From assembly GCA_025351765.1 (NCBI GenBank), contig JANXVH010000165.1, positions 1-36,655 of the forward strand: a DNA stretch of 36,655 nt, written 5' to 3'. This DNA is from Pedobacter sp. GTDB taxonomy: Bacteria; Bacteroidota; Bacteroidia; Sphingobacteriales; Sphingobacteriaceae. Shown piece after piece: positions 8,131 through 16,385 of the stretch. How positions within the stretch are numbered: the stretch's first letter is position 1; each line of letters begins with the position of its first letter. The position numbers were made by a program, and so were the translations under genes. The notes under the pieces were generated by a model. That model ran no database searches. It was given only the letters and a program-made list of their open reading frames with translations, and was not told where the DNA came from.

Positions 8131-10566
8131 CTAATTTCCAAATAAATTAATTGAGGTAGAATTTAAATACCAAGTAGGGTTACTTGTTCCACCACTGGTA
8201 GCCCAAGAATTGAATAGACTATACCCATCTACAATAGAAATCCTTTCTTTTGGATATTTAAAGTTTGCAATTGGAAGTGTGATACCCCATGGTAGATTAG
8301 TATCAGTACCATAGTATTTATTATTAAGTACACTAGTCCTATCTTCATTCGTTCCAAATAAAGCAGTATTTGCTTTGCTTGTCGGTTTTTTACCAAACAG
8401 GTGAGTTTCAAATCCACGTCCGTAACCTGATGTGTTATTCCAGATAAAAGGATTGAAATTAAACCCAAATTCACTTTGAAGCGGACCATCTACTACATCA
8501 AAGGAGATGGCGTAGTTTACAGTAGGTGAGGTAACTTGAGTAGTTTGCGTATTCCAGGTTGCTTGCTCTACGCGGCTATCCGTAAATAGTATAAGCGTAA
8601 CATAGGTTTGCCCGCTTTCCAATGAAGTTCCAGTGGGACCAGTAAAGTTAGTTGCTTTAGCAGCAAGTAAAGGGAATTCAATACCCGCACCATTATGAAA
8701 TTCACCACCAGTGGCTAGCAATTTATAATTGGCTTCAACTCTTACCACTTTATTGGCAGCATTAGTAACAACTTTATATTTATAAGTGAAAACAACATCA
8801 TTCAAGTCATAGTCACCTTTTTTAGGCCAGCTGTCTTCAAATGCTACAGTTGATCCACCTAATGCATAGTTTTCAGATATAATATTATGCGCTTTAGTTG
8901 GGTCAGTAGGATAGTCGTCAGAGCCATTTGCAACTCCATCGCCATCAGTATCGTTATTAGCTGGAGCGGTACCCGCGCCTTCTTCCATACAATCGCTAAC
9001 AACTATATAGACCGTGCTTGCGAGTGATGTAACTTTTCTGGCCGGCAAAACACAAATATCAGCTGGTAAGCCAGATTGCGTACTAACTAAGTCAATTAAG
9101 CCCTTAATTTTTTGACTTCTCTGATTATTCATTGCATTATCAACTTTGAATACAGACGTTGAAATAAAGCCTTCTATAGTCCCGTCAAGCGTATTTAATG
9201 AGCCTGTACGGAAATAAGCACCACCGTATAAATTGATTGATCCGGAACCGTTTAAATCAAGATTCCCTGTAACTTTAAAGAAGCTATAATTATTAATAGG
9301 TTTATCGATAATGGCATTTCCTGTTACATAAAATGTACATTTATTTACTATTGAAGCGGAATTACTGTTATGTTGAAGATTTAATACGGTAACCAAGCCC
9401 TCATTCGTAAATAAACCATTCGTATTCATTTGAGAGTTTAATGCGGTTATTATTCCACTTGCTTTATTGGTTATAGTTGGATTGTTGCCATTTATGTTAA
9501 CGATTCCGTTAGCAAATGTCACCTCTCCCGAGTTTGTCAATTTCCCAGTGATAGCAGCACCGCTACTACCGAAATTCAGTTTAGCTGACGAATTATTGGT
9601 AAAATCAGACTGAGATTTAAATTCGTTAGAACCTGTTAGGTTCATTGTACCCCCATTTTCAAACGGAGCATCAATATCAGTGTTACCATTAACGGTTATA
9701 ATGCCACTATTTACGTTATTCGTATTTTGAGAAACTGTAAAAACACCATTAATGATGTGAGTTCCTTGATTCCTGTATGTGCCACTAATTTTAAAATTAT
9801 TGGTTGTTAAACTTCCAAAAATCTTTATAGTACCTTCATTGTTATCCCAACTAAAATTGCTTGAAAAAGTAGCGCTACCCAAAATAATCACGGTATTGTC
9901 TTTCTTCATGTTTAATTGGCCGATATTCACTCCTGTACCGGTGATATATAATGTACCACCTTTAGGATCTTTAAAATCCACAGATGCATTATTTGCACTA
10001 ATTACGTAGTTATTTCCATCTTCCATTTCATACTTGTCGGATCCATTTGGAATAACAATAGCTCCAGCCGGAACAGTGGGTCTAGTTTCTAAAACTAAGG
10101 AAAGCGTTTTTGGTATAGAATAGGCCAATTTACCCATTGCCTTAACTTCCGATAACCCTGTAGCACTTATTGCTGTAGAGATATTATCAGAAGTCAATAC
10201 TAATGTCTGACCAACTACTGCTCCACTTGGCGAAGTTTTCTCAATATAAACTTGAGTGATTGCTGAGGATAACGTCACTTTTGTATTAAAAGGGCTGATC
10301 AATGTGGCAGATCCCTTTGAAATCAATTCCCCACCTTTAGACGGTTCGGCAGTGTATATCTTAATTACATGGATTAAATTCCCATTACTGGCGTCTGAAA
10401 TACCAATGCTTAAACTCACGTCTCGTGAAGCCGACCACATAAACGAAGCAGGTGCAGCAATTTGATCTATTGATGTGTTAACAACCGGTTGAAATTTTTC
10501 AGTTTTCTTACAGGATGAAATCACAATCCCTGAAACTAATACGAAAGAAAGTAATTTTATTTTCAT
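8131..10566 (-). CDS. LruC-domain lipoprotein with beta-solenoid-like middle
   Basis: An 811-residue lipoprotein. The signal peptide 'MKIKLLSFVLVSGIVISSC' has a clear lipobox at C19, followed by Lys-Lys. The N-terminal 150 residues look Ig/beta-sandwich-like. From about 195 to 470 the chain is a low-complexity succession of short strands rich in N, G, T and S ('NTVIILGSATFSSN', 'TINGVFTVSQNT'-like rungs, roughly 20 residues apart), suggesting a right-handed beta-solenoid. A calcium-binding-type 'DTDGDGVANGSDDYPTDPTK' follows, then the LruC domain with 'FEDSWPKKGDYDLNDVVFTY'. The C-terminal 200 residues align in layout with the neighbouring paralogue. Probably surface-anchored; an adhesin or glycan-binding role is possible but unproven. 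Confidence 0.84.
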   Translation of the reverse strand: MKIKLLSFVLVSGIVISSCKKTEKFQPVVNTSIDQIAAPASFMWSASRDVSLSIGISDASNGNLIHVIKIYTAEPSKGGELISKGSATLISPFNTKVTLSSAITQVYIEKTSPSGAVVGQTLVLTSDNISTAISATGLSEVKAMGKLAYSIPKTLSLVLETRPTVPAGAIVIPNGSDKYEMEDGNNYVISANNASVDFKDPKGGTLYITGTGVNIGQLNMKKDNTVIILGSATFSSNFSWDNNEGTIKIFGSLTTNNFKISGTYRNQGTHIINGVFTVSQNTNNVNSGIITVNGNTDIDAPFENGGTMNLTGSNEFKSQSDFTNNSSAKLNFGSSGAAITGKLTNSGEVTFANGIVNINGNNPTITNKASGIITALNSQMNTNGLFTNEGLVTVLNLQHNSNSASIVNKCTFYVTGNAIIDKPINNYSFFKVTGNLDLNGSGSINLYGGAYFRTGSLNTLDGTIEGFISTSVFKVDNAMNNQRSQKIKGLIDLVSTQSGLPADICVLPARKVTSLASTVYIVVSDCMEEGAGTAPANNDTDGDGVANGSDDYPTDPTKAHNIISENYALGGSTVAFEDSWPKKGDYDLNDVVFTYKYKVVTNAANKVVRVEANYKLLATGGEFHNGAGIEFPLLAAKATNFTGPTGTSLESGQTYVTLILFTDSRVEQATWNTQTTQVTSPTVNYAISFDVVDGPLQSEFGFNFNPFIWNNTSGYGRGFETHLFGKKPTSKANTALFGTNEDRTSVLNNKYYGTDTNLPWGITLPIANFKYPKERISIVDGYSLFNSWATSGGTSNPTWYLNSTSINLFGN

Positions 10567-10790
10567 GGTATTTATTTTTAGTTGTCAATTACATATACCA
10601 ATATCGTTCCTTTATTGTGAAATTCAAAATGGCTAGCTTGTTTAACAAGTAAATATACGATTTAAATAATCCTACAGATGTTTCAACAGTATTCTGAATG
10701 TAATAACTTCAATATTAATCACCTCCCTATTTTACACACCCTGTGAATTTTATTGCCCCATTTCTAAAAAGTGTAGAAATGTAACTACAT

Positions 10791-10812
10791 AAAAAAAGGC
10801 TAATCCTTAAGA
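10791..10812 (-). terminator. Weak possible terminator after DUF6266 gene
   Basis: On the minus strand the DUF6266 stop is followed by a short AAGG / CCTT stem with a 5-nt loop and then seven U. The stem is only about four base pairs, so this is a tentative call based mainly on the U-tract and position. Confidence 0.35.
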
Positions 10813-10819
10813 AATTATA

Positions 10820-11482
10820 TTATATATTAGTTTCTTCAACTGCATCAGATGCCTCCGGCATTGTAATCACGCCTAAATATTTACTGATACTTCTAGACTT
10901 TCTATCTTCAGATACAAAACCAATATAAACATGCAGCGTTTTGCCGGCATATTCTTTACCCACCTGAAGGGTGCCTTTTTTAGCTGCACGTTTGGCAAGT
11001 GAAGTCTCATATTCTGCCTCCCCACCTTCAATATCATAAGCAACAACCATTGCCCTATCGTTATATGCGCCCCAGTTATAATTCCAGGTAAAATCTATTG
11101 AATAGTTATCACCTAAAGTTGCCGTTTCTTCAAAACCAGGATTAAGCGGGCCATGACTAACACACGCTAATGCAGGATCAACATGAAAGCCAGCATCGTC
11201 TGAAACAATCGCATTTTTGGAAATGAAAGATTTAGCCGCAACGAATCCATGACACTTGGCTTTATAATGCTGAAAACCAATTCTTAACAGGCCAGTTAAT
11301 GGTTGAAGCCAAACTTGAGAAACAGCAAACTTGTTCCTGTTTAGAAGTTCCTTAGGTGTTACCTTGCTTACTCTATCTCTGCGCGGGCCACGCATAATTT
11401 CCTGCCCCATTAGGTGATAGCCATTAACTGCGCCAGCTGTTCCGCTAAAGCCACCTAGTATTCCATTTTTAATTACTGCCAT
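10820..11482 (-). CDS. DUF6266 family protein
   Basis: A 220-residue protein beginning 'MAVIKNGILGGFSGTAGAVN' then GYHLMGQEIMRG, the opening motif of the DUF6266 family, which is common in Sphingobacteriaceae and other Bacteroidota. This N-terminal segment resembles a short conserved tag followed by a linker with 'TPKELLNRNKF'. The C-terminal half is beta-rich, with 'IDFTWNYNWGAYNDRAMVVA' and a further strand pair. There is no signal peptide or membrane segment. Function is unknown to me. It stands alone, with the 11-bp repeat array lying upstream (11539-11620). Confidence 0.75.
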   Translation of the reverse strand: MAVIKNGILGGFSGTAGAVNGYHLMGQEIMRGPRRDRVSKVTPKELLNRNKFAVSQVWLQPLTGLLRIGFQHYKAKCHGFVAAKSFISKNAIVSDDAGFHVDPALACVSHGPLNPGFEETATLGDNYSIDFTWNYNWGAYNDRAMVVAYDIEGGEAEYETSLAKRAAKKGTLQVGKEYAGKTLHVYIGFVSEDRKSRSISKYLGVITMPEASDAVEETNI

Positions 11483-11538
11483 GATAATTCGGTATAAGTT
11501 TAGGACAAAATTAGGATTTATTTTTATGTAACTATAAT

Positions 11539-11620
11539 CTAATAGGTAATTAATTAGGAGTTAATAGGAAGTTAATAGGGTAATTGTCCCTGTTACCTCC
11601 CTATTACGTCCCTATTAGTT
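11539..11620. repeat. 11-bp repeat array: four direct units, then three inverted
   Basis: Units in register: CTAATAGGTAA (11539), TTAATTAGGAG (11550), TTAATAGGAAG (11561), TTAATAGGGTA (11572). After 5 bp come CCCTGTTACCT (11588), CCCTATTACGT (11599) and CCCTATTAGTT (11610), which are the same motif (core TAATAGGG) on the other strand. The 11-bp period keeps all units on one helix face, and the whole can fold into an imperfect hairpin of about 30 bp. It lies between the 3' end of the signalling operon and the start of the DUF6266 gene. A cooperative protein-binding site is the best guess; a structured RNA leader is the alternative. Confidence 0.7.
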
Positions 11621-11694
11621 GTAATGCAATTATTTCATTATACAACACTCATTCTTACTTAAAATTAACTATTATAGTAATTGTTGTAACAAAA

Positions 11695-12222
11695 CTAGAA
11701 ATTAAGATGCACAATAAAGCTATTTTCTCCAAGTTCTGGGTTGTATTGATACACAAAACTATCAGAAGCCATAGTTATAATATATAAGCCAAAATGCTCT
11801 GGAATTTGGTCTATCGTCATATCGTCTTCCTCACAAGGTTTAAGGAATTTAAACTTGAATTCGCTTAAAGGTTGTATGTGGTGCTTATTTGCTTCAGAAA
11901 AACTAACATTTAAAATTTTGTCTAGCTCTTCAAAAGGAAGTTGTGGAGAGGAAGCGCTAAATTGTATTTTAAGACCTTTTTCTATCTTTTGTATGCTTAA
12001 ATGAAGATAATCAATCGTCATTTCAATAATGGTGTTCTTTTCAGTCGTATGCTTAATTGAGTTGGTCATCAGCTCAATCATAATTAGCTTTATCCTTCGT
12101 TGATAACCGATATCCAATGCCATATGTTCCTGTATACTCGAAAGGATAGTTCTGGTATATTCAGAAATTTTATCCGGATTATTAGGAATCTCGAGCGTGA
12201 TGGTTATCGGAAGTGTGTTCAT
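11695..12222 (-). CDS. GHKL ATPase, RsbW/SpoIIAB-like anti-sigma or switch kinase
   Basis: A 175-residue single-domain histidine-kinase-type ATPase. The N box is clear at E50-L-M-T-N54-S-I-K-H58, as in serine kinases of the RsbW/SpoIIAB/HATPase_c_2 group, which phosphorylate a STAS partner and sequester a sigma factor or other target. A glycine turn 'FGLYIITMASD' near residue 142 matches the lid/G2 region. The G1 box (normally DxGxG) is not recognisable: the strand expected to carry it reads 'IQFSASSPQLPFEE' (86-99). ATP binding may therefore be unusual. It is the last gene of the operon and overlaps the STAS gene by 4 bp (ATGA). No sigma-factor gene is nearby, so its final target is unknown. 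Confidence 0.78.
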   Translation of the reverse strand: MNTLPITITLEIPNNPDKISEYTRTILSSIQEHMALDIGYQRRIKLIMIELMTNSIKHTTEKNTIIEMTIDYLHLSIQKIEKGLKIQFSASSPQLPFEELDKILNVSFSEANKHHIQPLSEFKFKFLKPCEEDDMTIDQIPEHFGLYIITMASDSFVYQYNPELGENSFIVHLNF

Positions 12223-12557
12223 TTGAATTCTTCTAAAGCTGTTTCCAATGAATTTCTTAAATCGAATATTTTATCAAGTCTTGTCAATTCAAACAGGTTC
12301 GTGATGTCGTTGTTCAATTCTATTAGTATAAGTTTTCCTTTCTTAGGCACAAGGCTTTTTAAGATAGATACCAAAGCTCCAAGAAAAGAACTGTCTAGGT
12401 ATTCTACATGCTCAAAGGAAATAATTAATTTTCTGGTACCAGATTCAATTTCCTTAAAAACAATTTCTTTGAAGTTTTCTGATTTTGATAGGTTGGCATC
12501 TTTGTCAACTATGGTCAGTAAAACGAGGTCATCAATGTTTTGTCTTGTTACGTTCAT
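12219..12557 (-). CDS. STAS-domain anti-sigma factor antagonist (RsbV/SpoIIAA-like)
   Basis: A 112-residue STAS protein. The phosphorylation loop follows 'LIISFEHVEYLDSSFLGALV', with D55-S56-S57 where the family has D-S-[ST]-G; the usual glycine is Phe here. Such proteins are inactivated when the loop serine is phosphorylated by an RsbW-like kinase and reactivated by a PP2C phosphatase. Both are encoded on either side in the same operon. The start ATG directly follows the phosphatase stop with no spacer, and the 3' end overlaps the kinase start by 4 bp. Gene order phosphatase-STAS-kinase makes the assignment strong. Confidence 0.88.
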   Translation of the reverse strand: MNVTRQNIDDLVLLTIVDKDANLSKSENFKEIVFKEIESGTRKLIISFEHVEYLDSSFLGALVSILKSLVPKKGKLILIELNNDITNLFELTRLDKIFDLRNSLETALEEFK

Positions 12558-13682
12558 TTACAATTTGTTTATGATGATGATGCTACAGTCATCAACCTGT
12601 GATATGTGTTTGTCGAAAAGTCTGTTCTTTATATTTTGTACAGTTTCTTTGGTGTTTTTAAAATTAAACAACTTTTCTTTAAAGAGGTTAATGTTTGATT
12701 TTTTTTCTCCATTTATTTCAAAATCGATCATTCCATCCGAAATCATGTAGATTTCTTCTCCAGAATTGATTGGAATATCCATTTCCGTATAATCTCCTTT
12801 GTCTGAAAACCCTAATAATATGCCATCAGAACGGTAATACTTTAATTCCGATTCCCCTGCTTCAAATTTTAAAACGGGAAGATCCCCTGCTCCAGCGTAT
12901 TTAATAGTACCCAGCTCATCATCCAACAATACAATACTCAATGTAGAAAAAATATCACTTAATAATTCATCAACAAAAATTACCCGGTTTAGCTTATTCA
13001 AAATTTCCGACAATGAATAATTTTCGTCGAACACACAAAGCCTTATAGCAGAGCGGATATAGCTTATAAAGCTAAATGAAAAGAACCATGCTCCCCATTT
13101 TTTGCCCATTACATCTCCTAAAATAATAAAAGTATAACGGTCGTTGATTTTAATGAAATCTATAAAATCCCCGCCGGGCTGGTTTTGGAAAGTTTGATTA
13201 AAGTATTCTATTTTAAACTTATTAAGTGTTGGTGCCTTTAAAGGGATATTTCTTAGGTTTAATCGCTCTGCAATTCCTTTTACCTCGCTTAATGAACGCT
13301 CGTAATGTTCGCGAACGGCCTGAAGCAAATTGTCTATCTTAGATAAAATGTGTGATGGGGGCGTATTCTTTGCGATGTAATCAATTGCTTTAAGATCAAG
13401 ACCCTGTTGTACATTATCCTTATCATTAATTGAAGTGAGGAATAGGAAAGGAATGTTCTTAAAAGCATCTTCCTTAAGCAAACGTCTTCTAAATTCGAAT
13501 CCATCCTTACCAGGCATCTCAAAATCTGACACAATCAAATCTGGAATTTCCGATTGTAAGATGGTTTCTGCCTCATCAACAGATAAGGCGATCTTACAAT
13601 GATAACCGTTAGAAGTTAGTAATTTCTCAAATAAACGCAGCTGAAAGATATCATCGTCTACGAGAAGGATAATCCTATTCAT
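12558..13682 (-). CDS. Response regulator with PP2C/SpoIIE-type phosphatase output
   Basis: A 374-residue protein with two parts. The receiver (1-122) has D10-D11, phospho-acceptor D53 in 'LIVSDFEMPGKDG', T83 and K105, so it should be phosphorylatable. The SpoIIE/PPM domain (about 155-374) has 'NQPGGDFIDF' (168-176), 'ILGDVMGKKWGAW' (187-199), 'YAGAGDLPVL' (262-271) and 'YMISDGMIDF' (312-321), which carry the metal-binding aspartates. The usual G-D-V-x-G-K-G-x-x-A motif is changed to G-D-V-M-G-K-K-W-G-A. This resembles the RsbU/RssB-phosphatase type that dephosphorylates STAS antagonists under two-component control. The cognate histidine kinase is not in the window. It overlaps the upstream coiled-coil gene by 8 bp. 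Confidence 0.88.
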   Translation of the reverse strand: MNRIILLVDDDIFQLRLFEKLLTSNGYHCKIALSVDEAETILQSEIPDLIVSDFEMPGKDGFEFRRRLLKEDAFKNIPFLFLTSINDKDNVQQGLDLKAIDYIAKNTPPSHILSKIDNLLQAVREHYERSLSEVKGIAERLNLRNIPLKAPTLNKFKIEYFNQTFQNQPGGDFIDFIKINDRYTFIILGDVMGKKWGAWFFSFSFISYIRSAIRLCVFDENYSLSEILNKLNRVIFVDELLSDIFSTLSIVLLDDELGTIKYAGAGDLPVLKFEAGESELKYYRSDGILLGFSDKGDYTEMDIPINSGEEIYMISDGMIDFEINGEKKSNINLFKEKLFNFKNTKETVQNIKNRLFDKHISQVDDCSIIIINKL

Positions 13683-14217
13683 TGGATTTCAAATTTAATA
13701 AAGCATTGATCATAATATATATCCCCACAGCAACGATGATAAGTGAAATCAAATCCATCAGTGTTACCCCGTCATTAACATTGAAATAATATATGGTAAA
13801 CATTTCAAAATACGGCGGGGCCGGCATGATGATCATTGCAAAGCCTAATGTAACAAATAATAGACCAATAACTCCTTTTATAATCCTGTTTATAACTGAT
13901 TTAAGATTTAATCTCCTTGCATCTGAAGAATCAAAATGGTTATTATTTAATAAGAATTCCAGTTTATCAAGCTGATCCATTTTATCCAGCTTGGCCAGGG
14001 CTATGTCTTTTACCTCATTAAATTGGCTATCAATAATAAGCTTTTTCTCTAGCGTCTTGTCCAGTTTTCCTTTGATTTCGCTAATGTTAGCAGAATTCAG
14101 ATCGCTTTTTTCCAGCAGTAAAAGTAACTCATCGAGTTTTTTAAGAATAACCTCATCGTTGCCTTTTAGGTTCTCAAACTGCTTTAATTCTTCGGTAAAT
14201 TTGGTTTTGTTAAGCAA
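13675..14217 (-). CDS. Coiled-coil protein with two C-terminal membrane helices
   Basis: A 180-residue protein, first gene of the partner-switching operon. Residues 1-100 are charged and leucine/lysine rich with heptad character ('ELKQFENLKGNDEVILKKLD', 'LAKLDKMDQLDKLEFLL'), so a helical bundle or coiled coil is likely. Two hydrophobic segments follow, about 113-133 (ending in 'IIMPAPP') and 154-174 ('ISLIIVAVGIYIMINALL'). The N-terminal domain would lie in the cytoplasm. I do not recognise a named family. Being first in an operon of soluble signalling proteins, it could be a membrane anchor or sensor for the module; this is inference from context. Confidence 0.7.
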   Translation of the reverse strand: MLNKTKFTEELKQFENLKGNDEVILKKLDELLLLLEKSDLNSANISEIKGKLDKTLEKKLIIDSQFNEVKDIALAKLDKMDQLDKLEFLLNNNHFDSSDARRLNLKSVINRIIKGVIGLLFVTLGFAMIIMPAPPYFEMFTIYYFNVNDGVTLMDLISLIIVAVGIYIMINALLNLKSNE

Positions 14218-14261
14218 AATATACTACTTTGATCATTCTTAATACAAGTTAAGTTTTTAAA

Positions 14262-15176
14262 ATGGCTTTAATCTCAATAATCACAGTAAATTTCAATCAG
14301 CCACAGGCAACGTTGGAATTTCTGGGATCAATTAATGATCTGTATCCTAAAGCGAATATAGAAATTATTTTGGTAGACAATGGGAGCAGGGAAGACCATG
14401 AAATTGCTTTTAAAAATTTTGAGCTAAACATTAATTATATCAGGTCCAAAAAGAATCTTGGATTTGCCGGAGGTAACAATTTGGGATTAAAATACGCAAA
14501 AGGCGAATATTTATTCCTGGTAAATAATGATACAGAATTTACAGCTGGTTTATTAGAGACATTAACGGAAACGCTGGATAACAATAAGAGAATTGGACTC
14601 ATCTCTCCTAAAATCAATTATTTTGATAAAAAGAAGGTAATACAATATGCGGGGTTTACCCCAATGAACTATTATACTTGCCGCAATGCCTGCATAGGGC
14701 AGTTTGAGGAAGATAAAGGTCAATTTGATAATATCATCGAACAGACTGGTTACGCACATGGTGCAGCAATGATGATTACCAGAACGGCCTTAAAAAAAGC
14801 TGGCACGATGGCCGAAAATTTCTTTCTTTATTATGAGGAGATGGACTGGTGTGAGATGATAAGAAAGGCAGGGTTTGAAATTTGGGTAAATACCAATGCG
14901 TTGATTTATCATAAAGAATCGCTTTCAGTAGGTAAGAAAAGTGCCATAAAAGAGTTTTTTATGAACCGCAATAGGATATTGTTTATCAGAAGAAATGCGG
15001 CCTGGCATCAGCGCTTATTCTTCTACTTATATTTCGTTGCCTTTGTTACACCAAGAAATATATTAAGTTATTTAACCAGTGGAACTGCTGGGTTTATCAG
15101 CATTCTGTTTAGGGCTATTTCCTGGAACATTACCCACAAAACGTCTAGTAACGAATTAGGTTTTACCATCAAATAG
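14262..15176 (+). CDS. Glycosyltransferase family 2 (rhamnosyltransferase-like)
   Basis: A 304-residue GT2 protein of the WbbL/rhamnosyltransferase type. 'ISIITVNFNQPQATLEFLGS' opens the fold. 'IILVDNGSRED' binds the nucleotide. 'KKNLGFAGGNNLGLKYAKG' and 'LFLVNNDTEF' (N-N-D in place of D-x-D) follow. The acceptor-side motif 'FFLYYEEMDWCEMIRKAGF' is typical of this subgroup, as is 'ALIYHKESLSVG'. A hydrophobic helical hairpin near 245-285 suggests membrane association. It is divergent from the partner-switching operon with only 44 bp between start codons, and is followed after 2 bp by a second GT2 gene, so these two form an operon. Confidence 0.88.
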   Translation: MALISIITVNFNQPQATLEFLGSINDLYPKANIEIILVDNGSREDHEIAFKNFELNINYIRSKKNLGFAGGNNLGLKYAKGEYLFLVNNDTEFTAGLLETLTETLDNNKRIGLISPKINYFDKKKVIQYAGFTPMNYYTCRNACIGQFEEDKGQFDNIIEQTGYAHGAAMMITRTALKKAGTMAENFFLYYEEMDWCEMIRKAGFEIWVNTNALIYHKESLSVGKKSAIKEFFMNRNRILFIRRNAAWHQRLFFYLYFVAFVTPRNILSYLTSGTAGFISILFRAISWNITHKTSSNELGFTIK

Positions 15177-15178
15177 CT

Positions 15179-16348
15179 ATGATTATCACATTCTGGATTG
15201 CCATTTTTATAGTGTTCTATACCTTCTTTGGGTACGGGATTTTATTGTTTGTGCTGGTTAAGCTAAAAAGGATTTTTTTTCCTAAAAAGCGGGAACAGTA
15301 TAGCTACGAAGAACTGCCTTCCTGCACATTGATTGTAGCGGCTTACAATGAGGCTGATTTTATAGAAGAGAAGATAAAGAATACGTTGCTATTAAACTAT
15401 CCTGAGGGAAGGTTGGAATTGATATTTGTTACTGATGGTTCTTCAGACGCCACACCAGAGCTAGTGGCCCGGTATCCACAAATTACCTTGCTGCACTCTG
15501 CTGACGAGAGAAGAGGAAAGATCAGCGCTGTGCACCGTGCGGTTTTGCAGGTTAAAACCGAGCTGATGGTATTTACTGATGCCAATACATTTTTAAACCC
15601 TGATGCACTGATCTTGTTGTGCAGGCATTATGCAGATCAGAAAGTAGGTGCGGTAGCAGGAGAGAAGCGTGTTATGATAGAAGAATCTGCAGATGCAACG
15701 GCCGGGGAAGGTTTTTACTGGAAGTATGAGTCTAAACTGAAGGCATGGGATTCTGAATTGTACTCGGTTGTTGGTGCTGCAGGAGAGTTATTTAGCGTGC
15801 GTAATGATCTTTATGAGCCTGTTCCATCTAATAGTGTGCTGGATGATTTTATGATCTCTATGCGCATTGCAGAGCAGGGCTATGTGATTGTTTATGAGCC
15901 GGAGGCCTATGCGCAGGAAACTTCTTCTGCTAATGTAACGGAAGAACTAAAGCGTAAGGTTAGAATCGCCGCCGGTGGGATGCAGTCCATCATTTGGTTA
16001 AAAGCATTGTTAAATCCTTTTAAGTTTCCGGTGTTGAGTTTCCAGTATATTAGCCATCGTGTATTGCGTTGGACAATTACGCCTTTTTTAATGATCCTGG
16101 CCTTACTACTAAATATCGTGATTGTAACGGCCTGGGCATCTTGGCTCTATCAGGCTTTATTAGTTGCCCAGGTGTTGTTTTATGGTGCTGCCTGGCTTGG
16201 CAAGATCCTGGAAGATAAAAAGGTTCGTGTTAAGCTTCTTTTTGTACCTTACTATTTTTGTATGATGAATTATGCGGTGTTTGCAGGCCTGATCAGGTAT
16301 TTTAAAGGCAACCAGTCGGTAATTTGGGAAAAGGCAGTTAGGAAGTAA
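15179..16348 (+). CDS. Membrane-bound processive-type GT2 glycosyltransferase
   Basis: A 389-residue enzyme. One N-terminal helix (residues 1-28) precedes a cytoplasmic GT2 domain. 'CTLIVAAYNEADFIEEKI' starts the core, 'VTDGSSDATPE' has the first Asp, 'MVFTDANTFLNP' the D-x-N variant of D-x-D, and 'VLDDFMISMRIAEQGY' the catalytic-base region. 'KRKVRIAAGGMQSI' stands where processive synthases carry Q/RxxRW. Two or three C-terminal membrane helices follow. The arrangement resembles poly-N-acetylglucosamine, cellulose and hyaluronan synthases, but the loss of the RW pair leaves processivity uncertain. Spacing of 2 bp to the upstream GT2 gene indicates co-transcription. Confidence 0.87.
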   Translation: MIITFWIAIFIVFYTFFGYGILLFVLVKLKRIFFPKKREQYSYEELPSCTLIVAAYNEADFIEEKIKNTLLLNYPEGRLELIFVTDGSSDATPELVARYPQITLLHSADERRGKISAVHRAVLQVKTELMVFTDANTFLNPDALILLCRHYADQKVGAVAGEKRVMIEESADATAGEGFYWKYESKLKAWDSELYSVVGAAGELFSVRNDLYEPVPSNSVLDDFMISMRIAEQGYVIVYEPEAYAQETSSANVTEELKRKVRIAAGGMQSIIWLKALLNPFKFPVLSFQYISHRVLRWTITPFLMILALLLNIVIVTAWASWLYQALLVAQVLFYGAAWLGKILEDKKVRVKLLFVPYYFCMMNYAVFAGLIRYFKGNQSVIWEKAVRK

Positions 16349-16351
16349 AAT

Positions 16352-16385
16352 AAAAAAAGAGAATAAATTGATTATTCTCTTTCTC
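16352..16385. terminator. Bidirectional terminator between convergent genes
   Basis: AAAGAGAATAA (16356-16366) pairs perfectly with TTATTCTCTTT (16372-16382) around a 5-nt loop, with an A-run on the left and a T-rich stretch on the right. It lies just after the GT2 stop and includes the stop codon of the convergent 71-residue gene, so it can end both transcripts. Confidence 0.65.

Noticed and set aside
12219..12557. STAS gene as a sulfate-transporter fragment
   Set aside because: Length and neighbours fit an anti-sigma antagonist; no transporter segment is present.
12100..12750. 216-residue plus-strand reading frame
   Set aside because: It lies opposite the kinase, STAS and phosphatase genes, all clearly recognisable; composition is that of a reverse-strand shadow.
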